Shown here piece by piece: positions 24,258 through 32,957 of a DNA stretch of 64,000 nt. The position numbers were made by a program, and so were the translations under genes. Position 1 is the stretch's first letter. Each line of letters opens with the position of its first letter. The notes under the pieces are model-generated. The model had not been told where the DNA came from. It searched no databases and saw nothing but the letters and a program-made list of their open reading frames with translations. The stretch spans positions 62,001-126,000 of the forward strand of contig JAKEKT010000012.1 in assembly GCA_021495925.1 (NCBI GenBank). The letters run 5' to 3'. The DNA comes from Diplodia intermedia. Taxonomy: Eukaryota > Ascomycota > Dothideomycetes > Botryosphaeriales > Botryosphaeriaceae.

Positions 24258-25498
24258 TCAGTGCCGGCCGTTGATGCGTCTGCCCACAACGTAATTCATG
24301 TAACCAATGGGCCAAGTATGCATCTCCCTCCCTCCCTTGAAGACCCAGCCTTCTATCTCGGCTGTGCCAGTTTCTTGAAGCACCCTCCTGAACTCCCTGC
24401 CCTGCGCACCATGTAATGCAGTCTCCAGACTGGAGTCCACCAGAGCCATGATTTCCATGAAAGTCCGCGTTCGCAAACTGCTCACGAGACCGTCGAAGGA
24501 AAGCGTGAACGGAAGTATCGGGATAAGGTAGGTGAACAACAGCTGCAACGGATCATGCCAGAACCACAAGATGGTGACGACGAACATGAGCCAGAAGTCT
24601 AGGAACATGAGGATCAGAGAAGCTAAACGCCGGTCCTGCAGTTCCAGGATGGCAAATCCGTCGGACGTGTGAATAGTGGATTCCAACACCTTGCGGGCTA
24701 GGTCATCCGGGAAGTGGTGAAAGGCCAGGCAATACAAGCGGAAGACACGGGTGTTGGAACTGTGCTGTGCATCCGTACTATTGGCGGACGCCGTGGTACT
24801 AATAACAGCGGGGGGAGGGTCGGTCGCATCTACCGGTTGTGGAAAGTAGCTAAGGTTGGGGCTGCGAGAGCATGCAGTCATCCATGCATCAATGTGGGGC
24901 TTGATGTCGGTCATTGTGAAGGGAATCGGAGCTTTGTTGCGCTCCGCCCGCTTCTTGTTCACGAGCTTTTCGATGACCGGAACCGGGCCTGGATGTCTGG
25001 GTTAGGAAAGGAGATTTTTGCAAGGAGTGAGGCGGCGCATACCTCCACCGCCGGAACAGAAGTCTACGACGGTAATCCGAGAGCCGTCATCCTTGATCTC
25101 GTCGAGGGCCTTGACGATCAGGCTCGCAGCCATGTCGGCCGGAGAGACACGCTGAATCAAGGGCAGGCGATGGGTCCACTCTGCGGCCAACATGGCTTGG
25201 CAACGGCGCCGGAGAAGCGGAGGGTAGCTGCGCTGTCAGCTACGTTGCATCAGCGTGGGGCAACGGCGTTGACGCACATGCATTGGTCGCAGATCTCAAA
25301 GAGCCGCTTGGGCGTGGTGGTGACAATGGGGTTCACGCAGTCCAAGGCGGCCAGCAGGCAGCGGTTGAGCTCCGCCAGGCGTGACGGAGGAGCGGCCCTT
25401 GCTTGAGCCGCAACAAGCGGTGTTCCCTCGTCGGCCATGTCATCTGAATACGATCGAGTCAGGCTGATCGCGTCCTGGCCCGTCGGTTGGTGTGACAT
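24258..25498 (-). CDS. membrane-anchored SAM methyltransferase-like protein
   Basis: Exons 25498-25278, 25227-25043 and 24988-24258 (introns 50 and 54 nt) encode 378 residues. About residues 126-142 read VVDFCSGGGGPVPVIEK, a glycine-rich motif I of Rossmann-fold methyltransferases; the second intron falls inside it. Further on, FTMTDIKPH fits motif II and FRLYCLAFHHFPDDLARKVL fits the acidic/hydrophobic post-motif region. After the catalytic part come two hydrophobic stretches (SLILMFLDFWLMFVVTILWF and LLFTYLIPILPFTLSF), suggesting membrane anchoring. I know this layout from uncharacterised fungal proteins; the substrate is unknown. The upstream in-frame codon at 25525 is GTG, so the ATG at 25498 was chosen. 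It ends convergently with the Zn2Cys6 gene to its left and shares orientation with the second regulator. Confidence 0.82.
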
Positions 25499-25903
25499 GC
25501 CGGCGTTTCTGAGGTTTTTCTTCACGGGATCGGCGGGTGAAGAGCCGAATACGGCACGTCGGAGGAGTTGGGGCTCTTTTGGCCCGAGAGAAAGTAGCTG
25601 TCGTGGGGCCCTTAGCGGTCAGAGCATGGCGCGGCGTGACAGGCGCCCGGATGCTCGACTGTGGGTGGGCTGGGGTCGGTGGTGTCCTCGTACCTGCGTT
25701 GGAGGGCTCGTGTCAGCAGGCGGCCGTGTCGTGTGCCCTGACAGTGCGGCGATTCGTTGACGAGAGGGTTGTGTCGTGTGCCCTGACAGCGCTGCGATTC
25801 GTCAACGAGAGGGTTGTAGGTGGCCCGCGCCTGCCTGACTCGCTGTACTTGTGACGTCATCCGCCAACGTGACTGATCCACCACCTAATCCTCCATTCCA
25901 TCC
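25499..25903. other. upstream region of methyltransferase-like gene
   Basis: This 405-nt spacer lies between the ends of two minus-strand genes. It must hold the promoter of the methyltransferase-like gene and the terminator of the second Zn2Cys6 gene. A two-copy 45-bp tandem repeat occupies 25726-25815. Confidence 0.55.
25726..25815. repeat. 45-bp tandem duplication, two copies
   Basis: The unit beginning GTGTCGTGTGCCCTGACAG at 25726 is repeated at 25771 with only a few base differences; the period is exactly 45 nt. There is no third copy. As the period is a multiple of three it stays open in one frame, but no gene is placed here. Confidence 0.85.
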
Positions 25904-27139
25904 TTACTCTAATCCGAACCTCGCGACGTGGCCCTTGCCCAGCCACTCGCCCGTGGCATCCATTCCCCGGAGCATCGTCATGGTCAGGACACCAAGCTCC
26001 TCGAGATCCGGCGGAGCAGCTTTCAGCATATCATCGTCCCAGTGCGCCACGCGGACCTCGAGCTTCTCACGCTCGCTGCATGCCGTCCGCCACCCGTACT
26101 CCGATTGCGCTTCCCAGAGCGCCGCTTGTGCAGTGAAGCTCAGCCTGTGATTCGATGCTTTCTCGTAGCCAAACTTCAAAAATTCATACACGCCTCTCAA
26201 CAGCACTGAAGTCAGCACCGCTCGCCGCGTGCTCTCTTCAATCAGCCACCGCTGCCACCCCTGCGCACGACTCTGTGTTGGGAAAAGCGCACCTGCCGAA
26301 GCGGGCAATGATGGCACCAGCTGATGCATCCGCACTTGCAGCTGTTTCGTCCATGCAACGAGCACTGCCTCGTCGGCCTCGGCTTGCGTCCTCAGTCGGA
26401 TATCTCCATCGAAGAGTCTGATGGCCTGGTACAAAAGAAGCGCCTGCAGCGCCGCAAGTAGCTCGAGCTTGGAGGCCAGGAGCGGATCTGTGTTGGCAAT
26501 CAGTTGCTGGGTTTTCTGCTGCAAATTGGCAAACACCAGGGCCTGATTGTCTGGATTCTTCAGGCAATACAGCGCGCAAACGCCGAGCGCGTCCTGCAAC
26601 GCCGGAGGACTCTTCTCTTGAAACAGCCGCCGGTGGATGAACATGGTCTGCGCCTGTTCGGCGAACGTCTTGGGGATGGCTGCCAACCGCTTGGCCGCAA
26701 ACTCCACACGGGCCTGGTACATTGCTCCAGACTTGATTTCCTCCACGTCGTCCGAGCTTTGCTGAGCCATGATCTCCTCGATGATGGCGGGGCTAAGGTC
26801 ACCCTCAGAAGACAGGGCTGGAAGATTGAACGGGTCGTCTCCAAAGTTGAAGAATGCATCGTTCATGTTGTAGGGCGAGAATGTTGTGGCCGCCATGGTG
26901 GGACTCAGTTGTAGCTGCAGCCCGGTGTCGTGCACCGCGTCCTCGGCCATCGACTCCGTAAATCCGGAATCTGAATTTCCATTGGTCCCTGCTTCTTGCG
27001 GCGACCTGCCGGACGTTCTCCCAGTGTACTCGCAGTCGATTTTTCTCGCGATGCAGCGCCGGCATTTCGGGAAGCTCTGGTCGCATCTGCGCTTGGAACG
27101 GACACATGCGTGGCAGGATTTTTGGCGTGACAAAGACAT
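25904..27139 (-). CDS. Zn2Cys6 transcription factor, intronless
   Basis: A single exon from ATG 27139 encodes 411 residues. The zinc cluster sits at the extreme N-terminus: Cys9-X2-Cys12-X6-Cys19-X6-Cys26-X2-Cys29-X6-Cys36, with the usual basic stretch RSKRRCDQSFPKCRRC. Residues 45-130 are acidic and Ser-rich and could be an activation region. The rest is helical (ARVEFAAKRLAAIPKTFAEQ, ALQALLLYQAIRLFDGDIRL, EEKTRRAV-like segments), resembling the C-terminal regulatory half of small C6 factors found beside monooxygenase or metabolite genes, without a match to a named one. The cluster lies directly at the start with no leader. The gene is divergent from a SnoaL-like gene, and their shared promoter is packed with a CGG-containing hexamer, so autoregulation and control of the neighbour are plausible (inference). 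Confidence 0.92.
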   Translation of the reverse strand: MSLSRQKSCHACVRSKRRCDQSFPKCRRCIARKIDCEYTGRTSGRSPQEAGTNGNSDSGFTESMAEDAVHDTGLQLQLSPTMAATTFSPYNMNDAFFNFGDDPFNLPALSSEGDLSPAIIEEIMAQQSSDDVEEIKSGAMYQARVEFAAKRLAAIPKTFAEQAQTMFIHRRLFQEKSPPALQDALGVCALYCLKNPDNQALVFANLQQKTQQLIANTDPLLASKLELLAALQALLLYQAIRLFDGDIRLRTQAEADEAVLVAWTKQLQVRMHQLVPSLPASAGALFPTQSRAQGWQRWLIEESTRRAVLTSVLLRGVYEFLKFGYEKASNHRLSFTAQAALWEAQSEYGWRTACSEREKLEVRVAHWDDDMLKAAPPDLEELGVLTMTMLRGMDATGEWLGKGHVARFGLE

Positions 27140-27593
27140 GTTGTCGCGTCGTATTCCGCAATGTCGTGGCGGGGTTTGCGGTGCCGCAACTCACCAGAGG
27201 AAATCCGCAGCCATGTAGTCGGAAGTCCGCAGGATGAAGTGATGAGGTTGCGGAGTTCCGCCGTCCGCGCGGAGTTTTCTCGCTAACTTGCCCTCCTAGG
27301 CACTAGGGCTTACGTCCCCTGTACTGCTTGAGGAACTGATATGCAGTCTGCGTGTCCGTTGTGACCAAAGTCCGCAATCCTGTGACGATGCTTTGCGGAC
27401 TCGTGCGGACGGCTTTGGACAATATTTGTGCGCGTTGCTAAGGGAGCATGATATAAAACGAGCCATATGGTCTTTTAGACTGTAGCAGCAACCACCAGAC
27501 CTCTACTTGAGAACCGAAGCTCATCGTTGATCCAATCCAAGCACAGTACCCAATTTACAAGCGAACACATCAACCATTCATCAGAACAGCAAC
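27140..27593. promoter_or_regulatory. divergent promoter with seven TCCGCA/TGCGGA hexamers
   Basis: This 454-nt region lies between the Zn2Cys6 gene (-) and the SnoaL-like gene (+). TCCGCA occurs at 27155-27160, 27204-27209, 27226-27231 and 27371-27376; its complement TGCGGA occurs at 27249-27254, 27394-27399 and 27404-27409. Two perfect-arm palindromes of the form CGG-N4-CCG lie at 27220-27229 and 27251-27260. Zn2Cys6 proteins bind CGG triplets singly or as pairs, so these are candidate operator sites for the adjacent regulator. A TATA box precedes the SnoaL-like gene. Confidence 0.7.
27452..27458 (+). promoter_or_regulatory. TATA box of SnoaL-like gene
   Basis: TATAAAA lies 136 nt upstream of the ATG at 27594. 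The transcript would start about 30-60 nt further on and carry an 80-100 nt leader that is A/C-rich and free of ATG, as expected for a well-expressed or inducible gene. Confidence 0.6.
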
Positions 27594-28053
27594 ATGTCCG
27601 TTCAACTCGAGCCTCTTGGTGACTGGGTGGTGCAGCTCTTCGCCACTGTCTTCGCCCAGCAAGACGACACCAATGCCACCAAAGCCTACACCGAAGGCTG
27701 GGATCCGAGCTTCCACGTCAAGTAAGCAGCTTTGATTCGGAAAGACCTAATTTGCAAATACTTACTCGGCACGTACGATCAGGGTCAACCACGACAGCCT
27801 CAACTACGACCAGTACAAGGAAGCCATCAATAAGTCTCGCACTCAAAGCGACATTACCCTGCAGAGCAGCTCCGAGATTCTCAAGTGGGACGACGCGGAA
27901 GGGAAGGGCGGTGCGGTCGGCCACCTCATCAAGTTCACGCTCAAGGACAAGACAACGGGCAAGGAAACCCAAGGCACCAACCTAATCCTCACTGCGGTCA
28001 AGTGGATCGACGGCAAGAGGGTAATTACGGAGATGACGGAGGTTGCTGTATGA
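27594..28053 (+). CDS. SnoaL/NTF2-like small protein
   Basis: Two exons, 27594-27721 and 27783-28053, joined over a 61-nt intron (phase 2), encode 132 residues. The pattern is that of a cone-shaped SnoaL/NTF2-like fold: an N-terminal amphipathic helix with an aromatic/acidic mix (WVVQLFATVFAQQDD), a helix and turn (GWDPSFHVKVNHDSLNYDQY), then alternating strands (EILKWDD, GHLIKFTLKDKTTGKETQGT, NLILTAVKWIDGKRVITEM). Family members include polyketide cyclases, dehydratases and many proteins of unknown role; no catalytic residue can be fixed here. It has no signal peptide and should be cytosolic. Context: divergent from an intronless Zn2Cys6 regulator across a promoter full of TCCGCA sites, which suggests inducible co-regulation. 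Confidence 0.82.
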
Positions 28054-31000
28054 AACCGCGAGACTGCGTAGTCCGGTAGAAGGACTCATGTCAGGTCCAT
28101 CTCCACTGTTCGGCCCCTTCAATAAGAGGCTCTGCCCTCGCACATTCGTTTATCTATGGAAATCAGATGGTTTGAAAATACGATATTCGTCCACAAGATG
28201 CATTTTCATTGGCCGGCTTCGCAGACGCACAGGGATTGACAGGGTCGATACGACGTCAGGCTGACTGATCGTCGCCCGCAACATGCGGAGGCCATGGATG
28301 CACCACGACGTAGCATGCTCAGACACATGCAGATTCCTGCTGGAACCAGAATGCCTTACTGCGATGCCACCTTCGATCGGCGAGTAGCCCATCCAGTTAT
28401 CTCGCGTTCAGCCCAGAGTTATGGCGTCCAGACTCCAGCGCTCACTGCTTCATCTCCGCATGATCTGCACTGCGAATCCAGAAATAGCAAGAGGCATGCA
28501 TGAAACGCTTTGCTTCTTTCCCAAAGCGGTATACAGCCTTGGACCTGGCGCATGGGACCAAAAGCATCTACCCAGGGTCCCTTCGGAAGCCCATCAGCCC
28601 TGGCCAATGGAAATACTCGATAGAAAGAAGTGCGCATGGGACGCGAGCTGTGCAGATGACTGCCGCAGCCGCTATCGAGCACATGGAAGCAACAGCAGCG
28701 AACTGACTGTCTCGGAAGACGAGGGACGAGGCAAGGTCCCCATGTCGCCCACCGGTCATGGTTCCGGCTGGCCTGGCTCGGCGCCGCCCACACCATACAA
28801 TAATGGCAAAAAAAAAAAAAAAAGCACCGCGGAATTCCCGGCATGGGTGAACAAGGTTGCCACCACGCGCTGCAACGGTTTCTTATTCCACGACCGCTAA
28901 TGCCCAAAACGGGCCTCTTCCTCCGTGATGGCGACCGACGCAGAAGGAGACACGAACCACTCTGCGCGCACAGATCGCCCTCGTCTCTCGCTTCCGGAGA
29001 AACGAGTGATCGTCACGTCGAGCCGCCACGGTGGGGGATCATCGTGAGTGCAGGACGCGTGAACTCTATACGAAGCAAGGCGTTCGGAAGGGGCCGAGGA
29101 AAACGAGGTGTGGGCTTCGAGACTCGAAACGCCAACTTCGTAATCGTCCACGACGCATCAGCCGAGGCAAGAGAGGCGGGAGGAGAAAAAAAAAAACTTT
29201 CTCATCAGAAAGGCGGGCAATGGTTTGAGAATCTTCGTATTCCGCTGGCAAGTGTTTCCGCCCAACAAGGCGCCGGCTGACAGGCGGCTTGGTATCGTAC
29301 CTGACCCGGAGATTCGTCTTCGGCTGCCTGTCAACCCCACGTGGCTGGCCACGAAGCTTTTTTACTTTTCCTAGGTGGCCTTTCCCAAGTGGCGCAAGGG
29401 GCACAGGTAGCGGGCAGTTATCTCCGATCCGCGAGCACCCGCGCGGCGGGAGCCACTGCACCGGAAAGGACAGGAGCGTGGCCGGGTGGAAGCGAATTAG
29501 AGTGTCTATCTCAGACGGAAGGCAAAACGCGGCGCGTCGAGGGCGAAGAAGGTGATACTTCGGGTCGCTTCGTGCCAAAAGAAGACGAGCTGAGACACTT
29601 CACGATGGAGGCTCGGTGGTGGGGGAGCGGCCAACTCTAAACGACAAGCGCGTAAGCAGTACACTCTGCGAAACGACGCGCCCGTTTTGCATCAGAAGCT
29701 GAGGCACGATGCCCCATGAAACGAGCGATCAGCGCGTCATCAGAGCGACAGCCGAGGCAGCGTATGGCAGGCAGCTAATGGCGAGCGTGCAGAGGCCAAC
29801 CAACAATCACTTATCACCGACGACGCGGGCGCAACCGCGAAGGATGGTGAGAGAGCGCGGCAGGGAAGGCCCCGGGAACGAGTGCCGGGCCCATCGGCCG
29901 AGGCTAAATTAGGAAATAACCTATACGCACACCATGTCCCACCAATGGCATGAACCACAGTTGCCTGTTCCTCTTGCTCACCTGCCAGGGCCCGCAGAAG
30001 GCGGCACACGCAGCAGCAGAAGGAGCGGGCGACGGCTTGACGCTAAGGCAGCGCGGTCCCGCGACGCAAGAGGACCGGCGGCCCAAGGCAGAGCAGCAGA
30101 AGTCGGTGAGCCGTGTTGTTGGAAGGGAAAATGAGGAGACGATATACGAGCCCCGCACTTGCAGAGGAAGGCGTCGATATAATGGATGCGGGCGCCATGG
30201 TCGCACCGAAGGATGGGGGTGGAAACAAAGCAAAGAGACCACAGTGCTCGCAGCGCCGCGCAGAAAGCCACCGGGCCGTATCGCGCGTCCCGCTGCGCTG
30301 ACGAGAAGACACGGGGAGGTGAAGGAAGGAGGAGAGAGGGGCGCGCGCGCGTGCAGCGGGCGGGCCATCCGTGCGCAGCTGTGCCTGTGCAGCGGCCGCA
30401 AGCCCACACCACCCCAAAAATCGCATCAACCAACTATCGTACCCGGCAGGGCCCCTGCCCATGAAACGAAAGACGGCGGCTTTGCCGCTTGCGGCTGGCG
30501 TTTCCGCACGGCTCAGTGTCGCAAGGCGGCTTCCCAGCACAGCCAGTGGCCCGCCCTCCGAAAGCGGGCGCTGCGCACCGCCGCGCTCGCCAAAGGGAAC
30601 TGAGGGCCCAAGGGTTCGCAAAGAAAGCGCGCATGCAGTGGTAAATTGCAGCTGCAGTCGTGGCCCGGCTTCTGGCCGCAGGGTGCAGCCATGCAATGCA
30701 CGCTTCGTATCCGCGCAACGCTCACTTCAAAATTTTCCTCGCTATCCACCCCAATTTCACCATGCGCGTCCTGTGTACGTACCGCCAGCCGATCTAGATG
30801 CGATAAGGCTGATGGGTACGAGATTCTCGACCAGTCTGCCCGCTGCCACTGCGTCAGTAGTGTCACGCCCTCGCTTCCACCCGCTCGCCTCCGGTTGGCG
30901 CGCTGCCCATCGCCGCGGCACGCACACGGCTCTTGTCATCACGTCCTCTGCGCCGTGGCGCTGCATGCCTGTCCGCAACCTTCTGATATTACATGTCTAG

Positions 31001-31367
31001 TTCATACTGCCTGCGTCTATTGGCCGCCGCCGCTGTGCTAAAGAAACCTCAACGAGAGCCGCCCAAGTGACCCATCCTAATGTCCCAACCGAATCCAAAA
31101 GCACAAAAGATGGCTCCGTAGCGGAGCCGTGGTATCATACGAATATGAAACAGGAAAGCAAGGGATTAAAGGGAATACAGTCAAATACCAAATGACTCCC
31201 GTGATAATGCATGTGATAGAGGGACGTGACGTTGGTCGTGTATAACGTCAGTCATGCGCCAGAACCCGTGATAGAATGCCCGGTAAAACACCACATGTAG
31301 ATGCGTCGCTAAATGTGTCAAGTATGCCGTTTTCGTGTCTTTGATCTCGTCCTCCGCTCGGACCCTG
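28054..31367. other. 3.3-kb gene-free stretch
   Basis: No exon chain is supported on either strand. Open frames of 145-217 codons at 28.4-28.9, 29.1-29.6 and 29.9-31.0 kb overlap in several frames and have no domain. The region contains two A-runs (17 nt at 28808-28824 and 11 nt near 29187). The right end must hold the 3' untranslated region of the minus-strand gene that ends at 31368. It could hold non-coding RNA that cannot be recognised by eye. Confidence 0.45.
28808..28824 (+). repeat. poly(A) run of 17
   Basis: An uninterrupted run of 17 adenines in GC-rich surroundings. It could be slippage or the tail of an old retroposed sequence; I saw no flanking direct repeat to support retroposition. 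Confidence 0.9.
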
Positions 31368-32462
31368 TCATCTGCCGGAGCCCTCGACGCTGCTGGTCGG
31401 GCTGCTGATGCTGCCCTCCTCGCTGGCGTCGCTCTGTCTCCTTCCTGCGTACTGCGCGAAGCGTTGCTGGCAGGTCAGCCGATCCTGGTCAGGATCGCTG
31501 TCCATCTGGTCTTCCTCGCGGACGTAGTTGGCGTCCACCTGCTCGCCGTCAATCGGTCCGAGCGTCCACTTCCACTCGCGCCTGCGCTTGCGACGGCCGG
31601 CCACTGGCGTCGCCGGACACACGTCGCTGTCTGACTCGGAGTCGGAAGGCGACTCTCGTTTTTGGCAGCGCGGGCGCTCTGTCGAGTGGTGCTGGGCAGT
31701 GGTCAGGAGCACGGGCGCAGGCGCGGGCGTGGGTGCGGGCGCGGGTTTTGAGAGCTGCAGGTCGAGCTTGGCGGCAGTGCGCGACGGAAGGGTGGTAGTG
31801 GTGGTGGTGGGGGCAGCAGCGGCGGGGCCAGAGACGGGCCCGGTGACGTCGGAGTCGGCCTCGTTCGTGTTCGAGTCAGATGCTAGCGAGGAAATGGTCG
31901 AAGACGAGGACTCGATGTCCGAGTGGGCCATGGTGAACTTGGTGGTGACAATGTCCTCGGTCAGGTTGGTGCGGAAGCTCACGCGCTTGGCGGCGGGGAA
32001 CATGGGGCGGGAGGCCATGGTGCGGTGCCTGTGGACGGGCGGGAGCGGGCTGTTGGCGAGGATGCTCTGCACGTTGTGCGGCAGCTTGTACGGGACCTTG
32101 GCGGAGTCGCAGCCCAGAGAAGAGGCCAGGGACGAGCAGGACGAGGCCGAGGTCGAAGAGTTGAAGGTCGAGGCGGAGCTGGGGGTGTCGAGCTTGGACT
32201 CGGCCGAGGTCTGCGGCTCGTAGCCGTTGCTGAAGGTGTTGCGGGCGGTGGGCGAGACGGCGGAGAGGGTCTCGAGGCGCAGGCTGGAGCCCTTGCCAAA
32301 CGTGCGGACCTGGGCGGTGGAGGTGTTGAGAGACAGCTTGGGGCGGCGCGGAGCAGGGTGGGAGGACTGCGGCGGCTGCACGGCGGGCGCGGCCTGCGGC
32401 TGCGGGTGGGCAGGTAATAAGGCCAGAGAGGTGGTCATGCTGGGCGGGTGGATGGCGATCAT
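31368..32462 (-). CDS. conserved fungal protein of unknown function, Ser/Thr-rich
   Basis: From ATG 32462 the open frame gives 364 residues. The frame stays open well upstream of this ATG and reads like real protein (YPIQHPSPYRPALHLSTV), ending at a good acceptor (GACTGCTGCAG, about 32552), so a first coding exon is probably missing from this model. The protein is largely disordered. Two stretches look conserved: FPAAKRVSFRTNLTEDIVTT (residues ~160-185) and KRRREWKWTLGPIDG (~300-315). A run of alternating Pro-Ala (APAPTPAPAP) lies near residue 245. Nothing suggests an enzyme. The gene is divergent from the Y-family polymerase. Fungal homologues of this type are known to me only as hypothetical proteins. 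Confidence 0.72.
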   Translation of the reverse strand: MIAIHPPSMTTSLALLPAHPQPQAAPAVQPPQSSHPAPRRPKLSLNTSTAQVRTFGKGSSLRLETLSAVSPTARNTFSNGYEPQTSAESKLDTPSSASTFNSSTSASSCSSLASSLGCDSAKVPYKLPHNVQSILANSPLPPVHRHRTMASRPMFPAAKRVSFRTNLTEDIVTTKFTMAHSDIESSSSTISSLASDSNTNEADSDVTGPVSGPAAAAPTTTTTTLPSRTAAKLDLQLSKPAPAPTPAPAPVLLTTAQHHSTERPRCQKRESPSDSESDSDVCPATPVAGRRKRRREWKWTLGPIDGEQVDANYVREEDQMDSDPDQDRLTCQQRFAQYAGRRQSDASEEGSISSPTSSVEGSGR

Positions 32463-32957
32463 GGGACTGGTGGGCGTGGACACGGTGCTCAGGTGCAGTG
32501 CCGGGCGATAAGGCGAGGGGTGCTGGATAGGATATATGGCTGCAGCAGTCAGGTGACGGGGCGGAGCGGGGAAGAGAAGACTGCAGACAGGGCCTTTTGA
32601 CGCTCCAACGTCTACGGGCGGGCACGAAAGTTAATGAATAATGGAGGGCGGGCGGCACTGGTGACGCGGCGCGTAAACCCTGCGCGCCGAGCCAATCCGC
32701 CGTTTGTGCCTATAAATAAAATAGCAGCCATGGCCATCGGCGGCGATCCGTTGGAACAAGGAGCGCCAATCGCAGCCCTGCCTCGGACAGGGCCCCGCCG
32801 CGACTCGCGCACGCAGTGGCAACGCATCCTGCGCGCCCGTTTTGGCACACCATGCGCCCCCGGCACCCACTCGCCCACGCTCCTCGCGTTCAACACCGCA
32901 TCTTCGCGATAGCCGCTCCCCGCCTAACACGAGACCTCCACGGCCAATGACGTCGCC
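32463..32957. promoter_or_regulatory. divergent region between unknown gene and polymerase
   Basis: About 500 nt separate the annotated starts, less if the minus-strand gene has an extra upstream exon as its open frame suggests. A TATAAATAAAAT-like AT stretch at about 32.71 kb is the most TATA-like sequence and could serve either side. Confidence 0.45.

Noticed and set aside
21336..28053. Classical secondary-metabolite cluster
   Set aside because: No PKS, NRPS, terpene synthase, P450 or transporter is present in the window, so only a small accessory module is proposed.
28419..28907. Facing 159- and 162-codon frames
   Set aside because: They overlap almost completely on opposite strands, one contains the translated A-run, and neither shows family resemblance.
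31528..32417. Plus-strand frames of 164-231 codons antisense to the Ser/Thr-rich gene
   Set aside because: Composition is that of a complement of Ser/Pro-rich coding sequence, with no domain.
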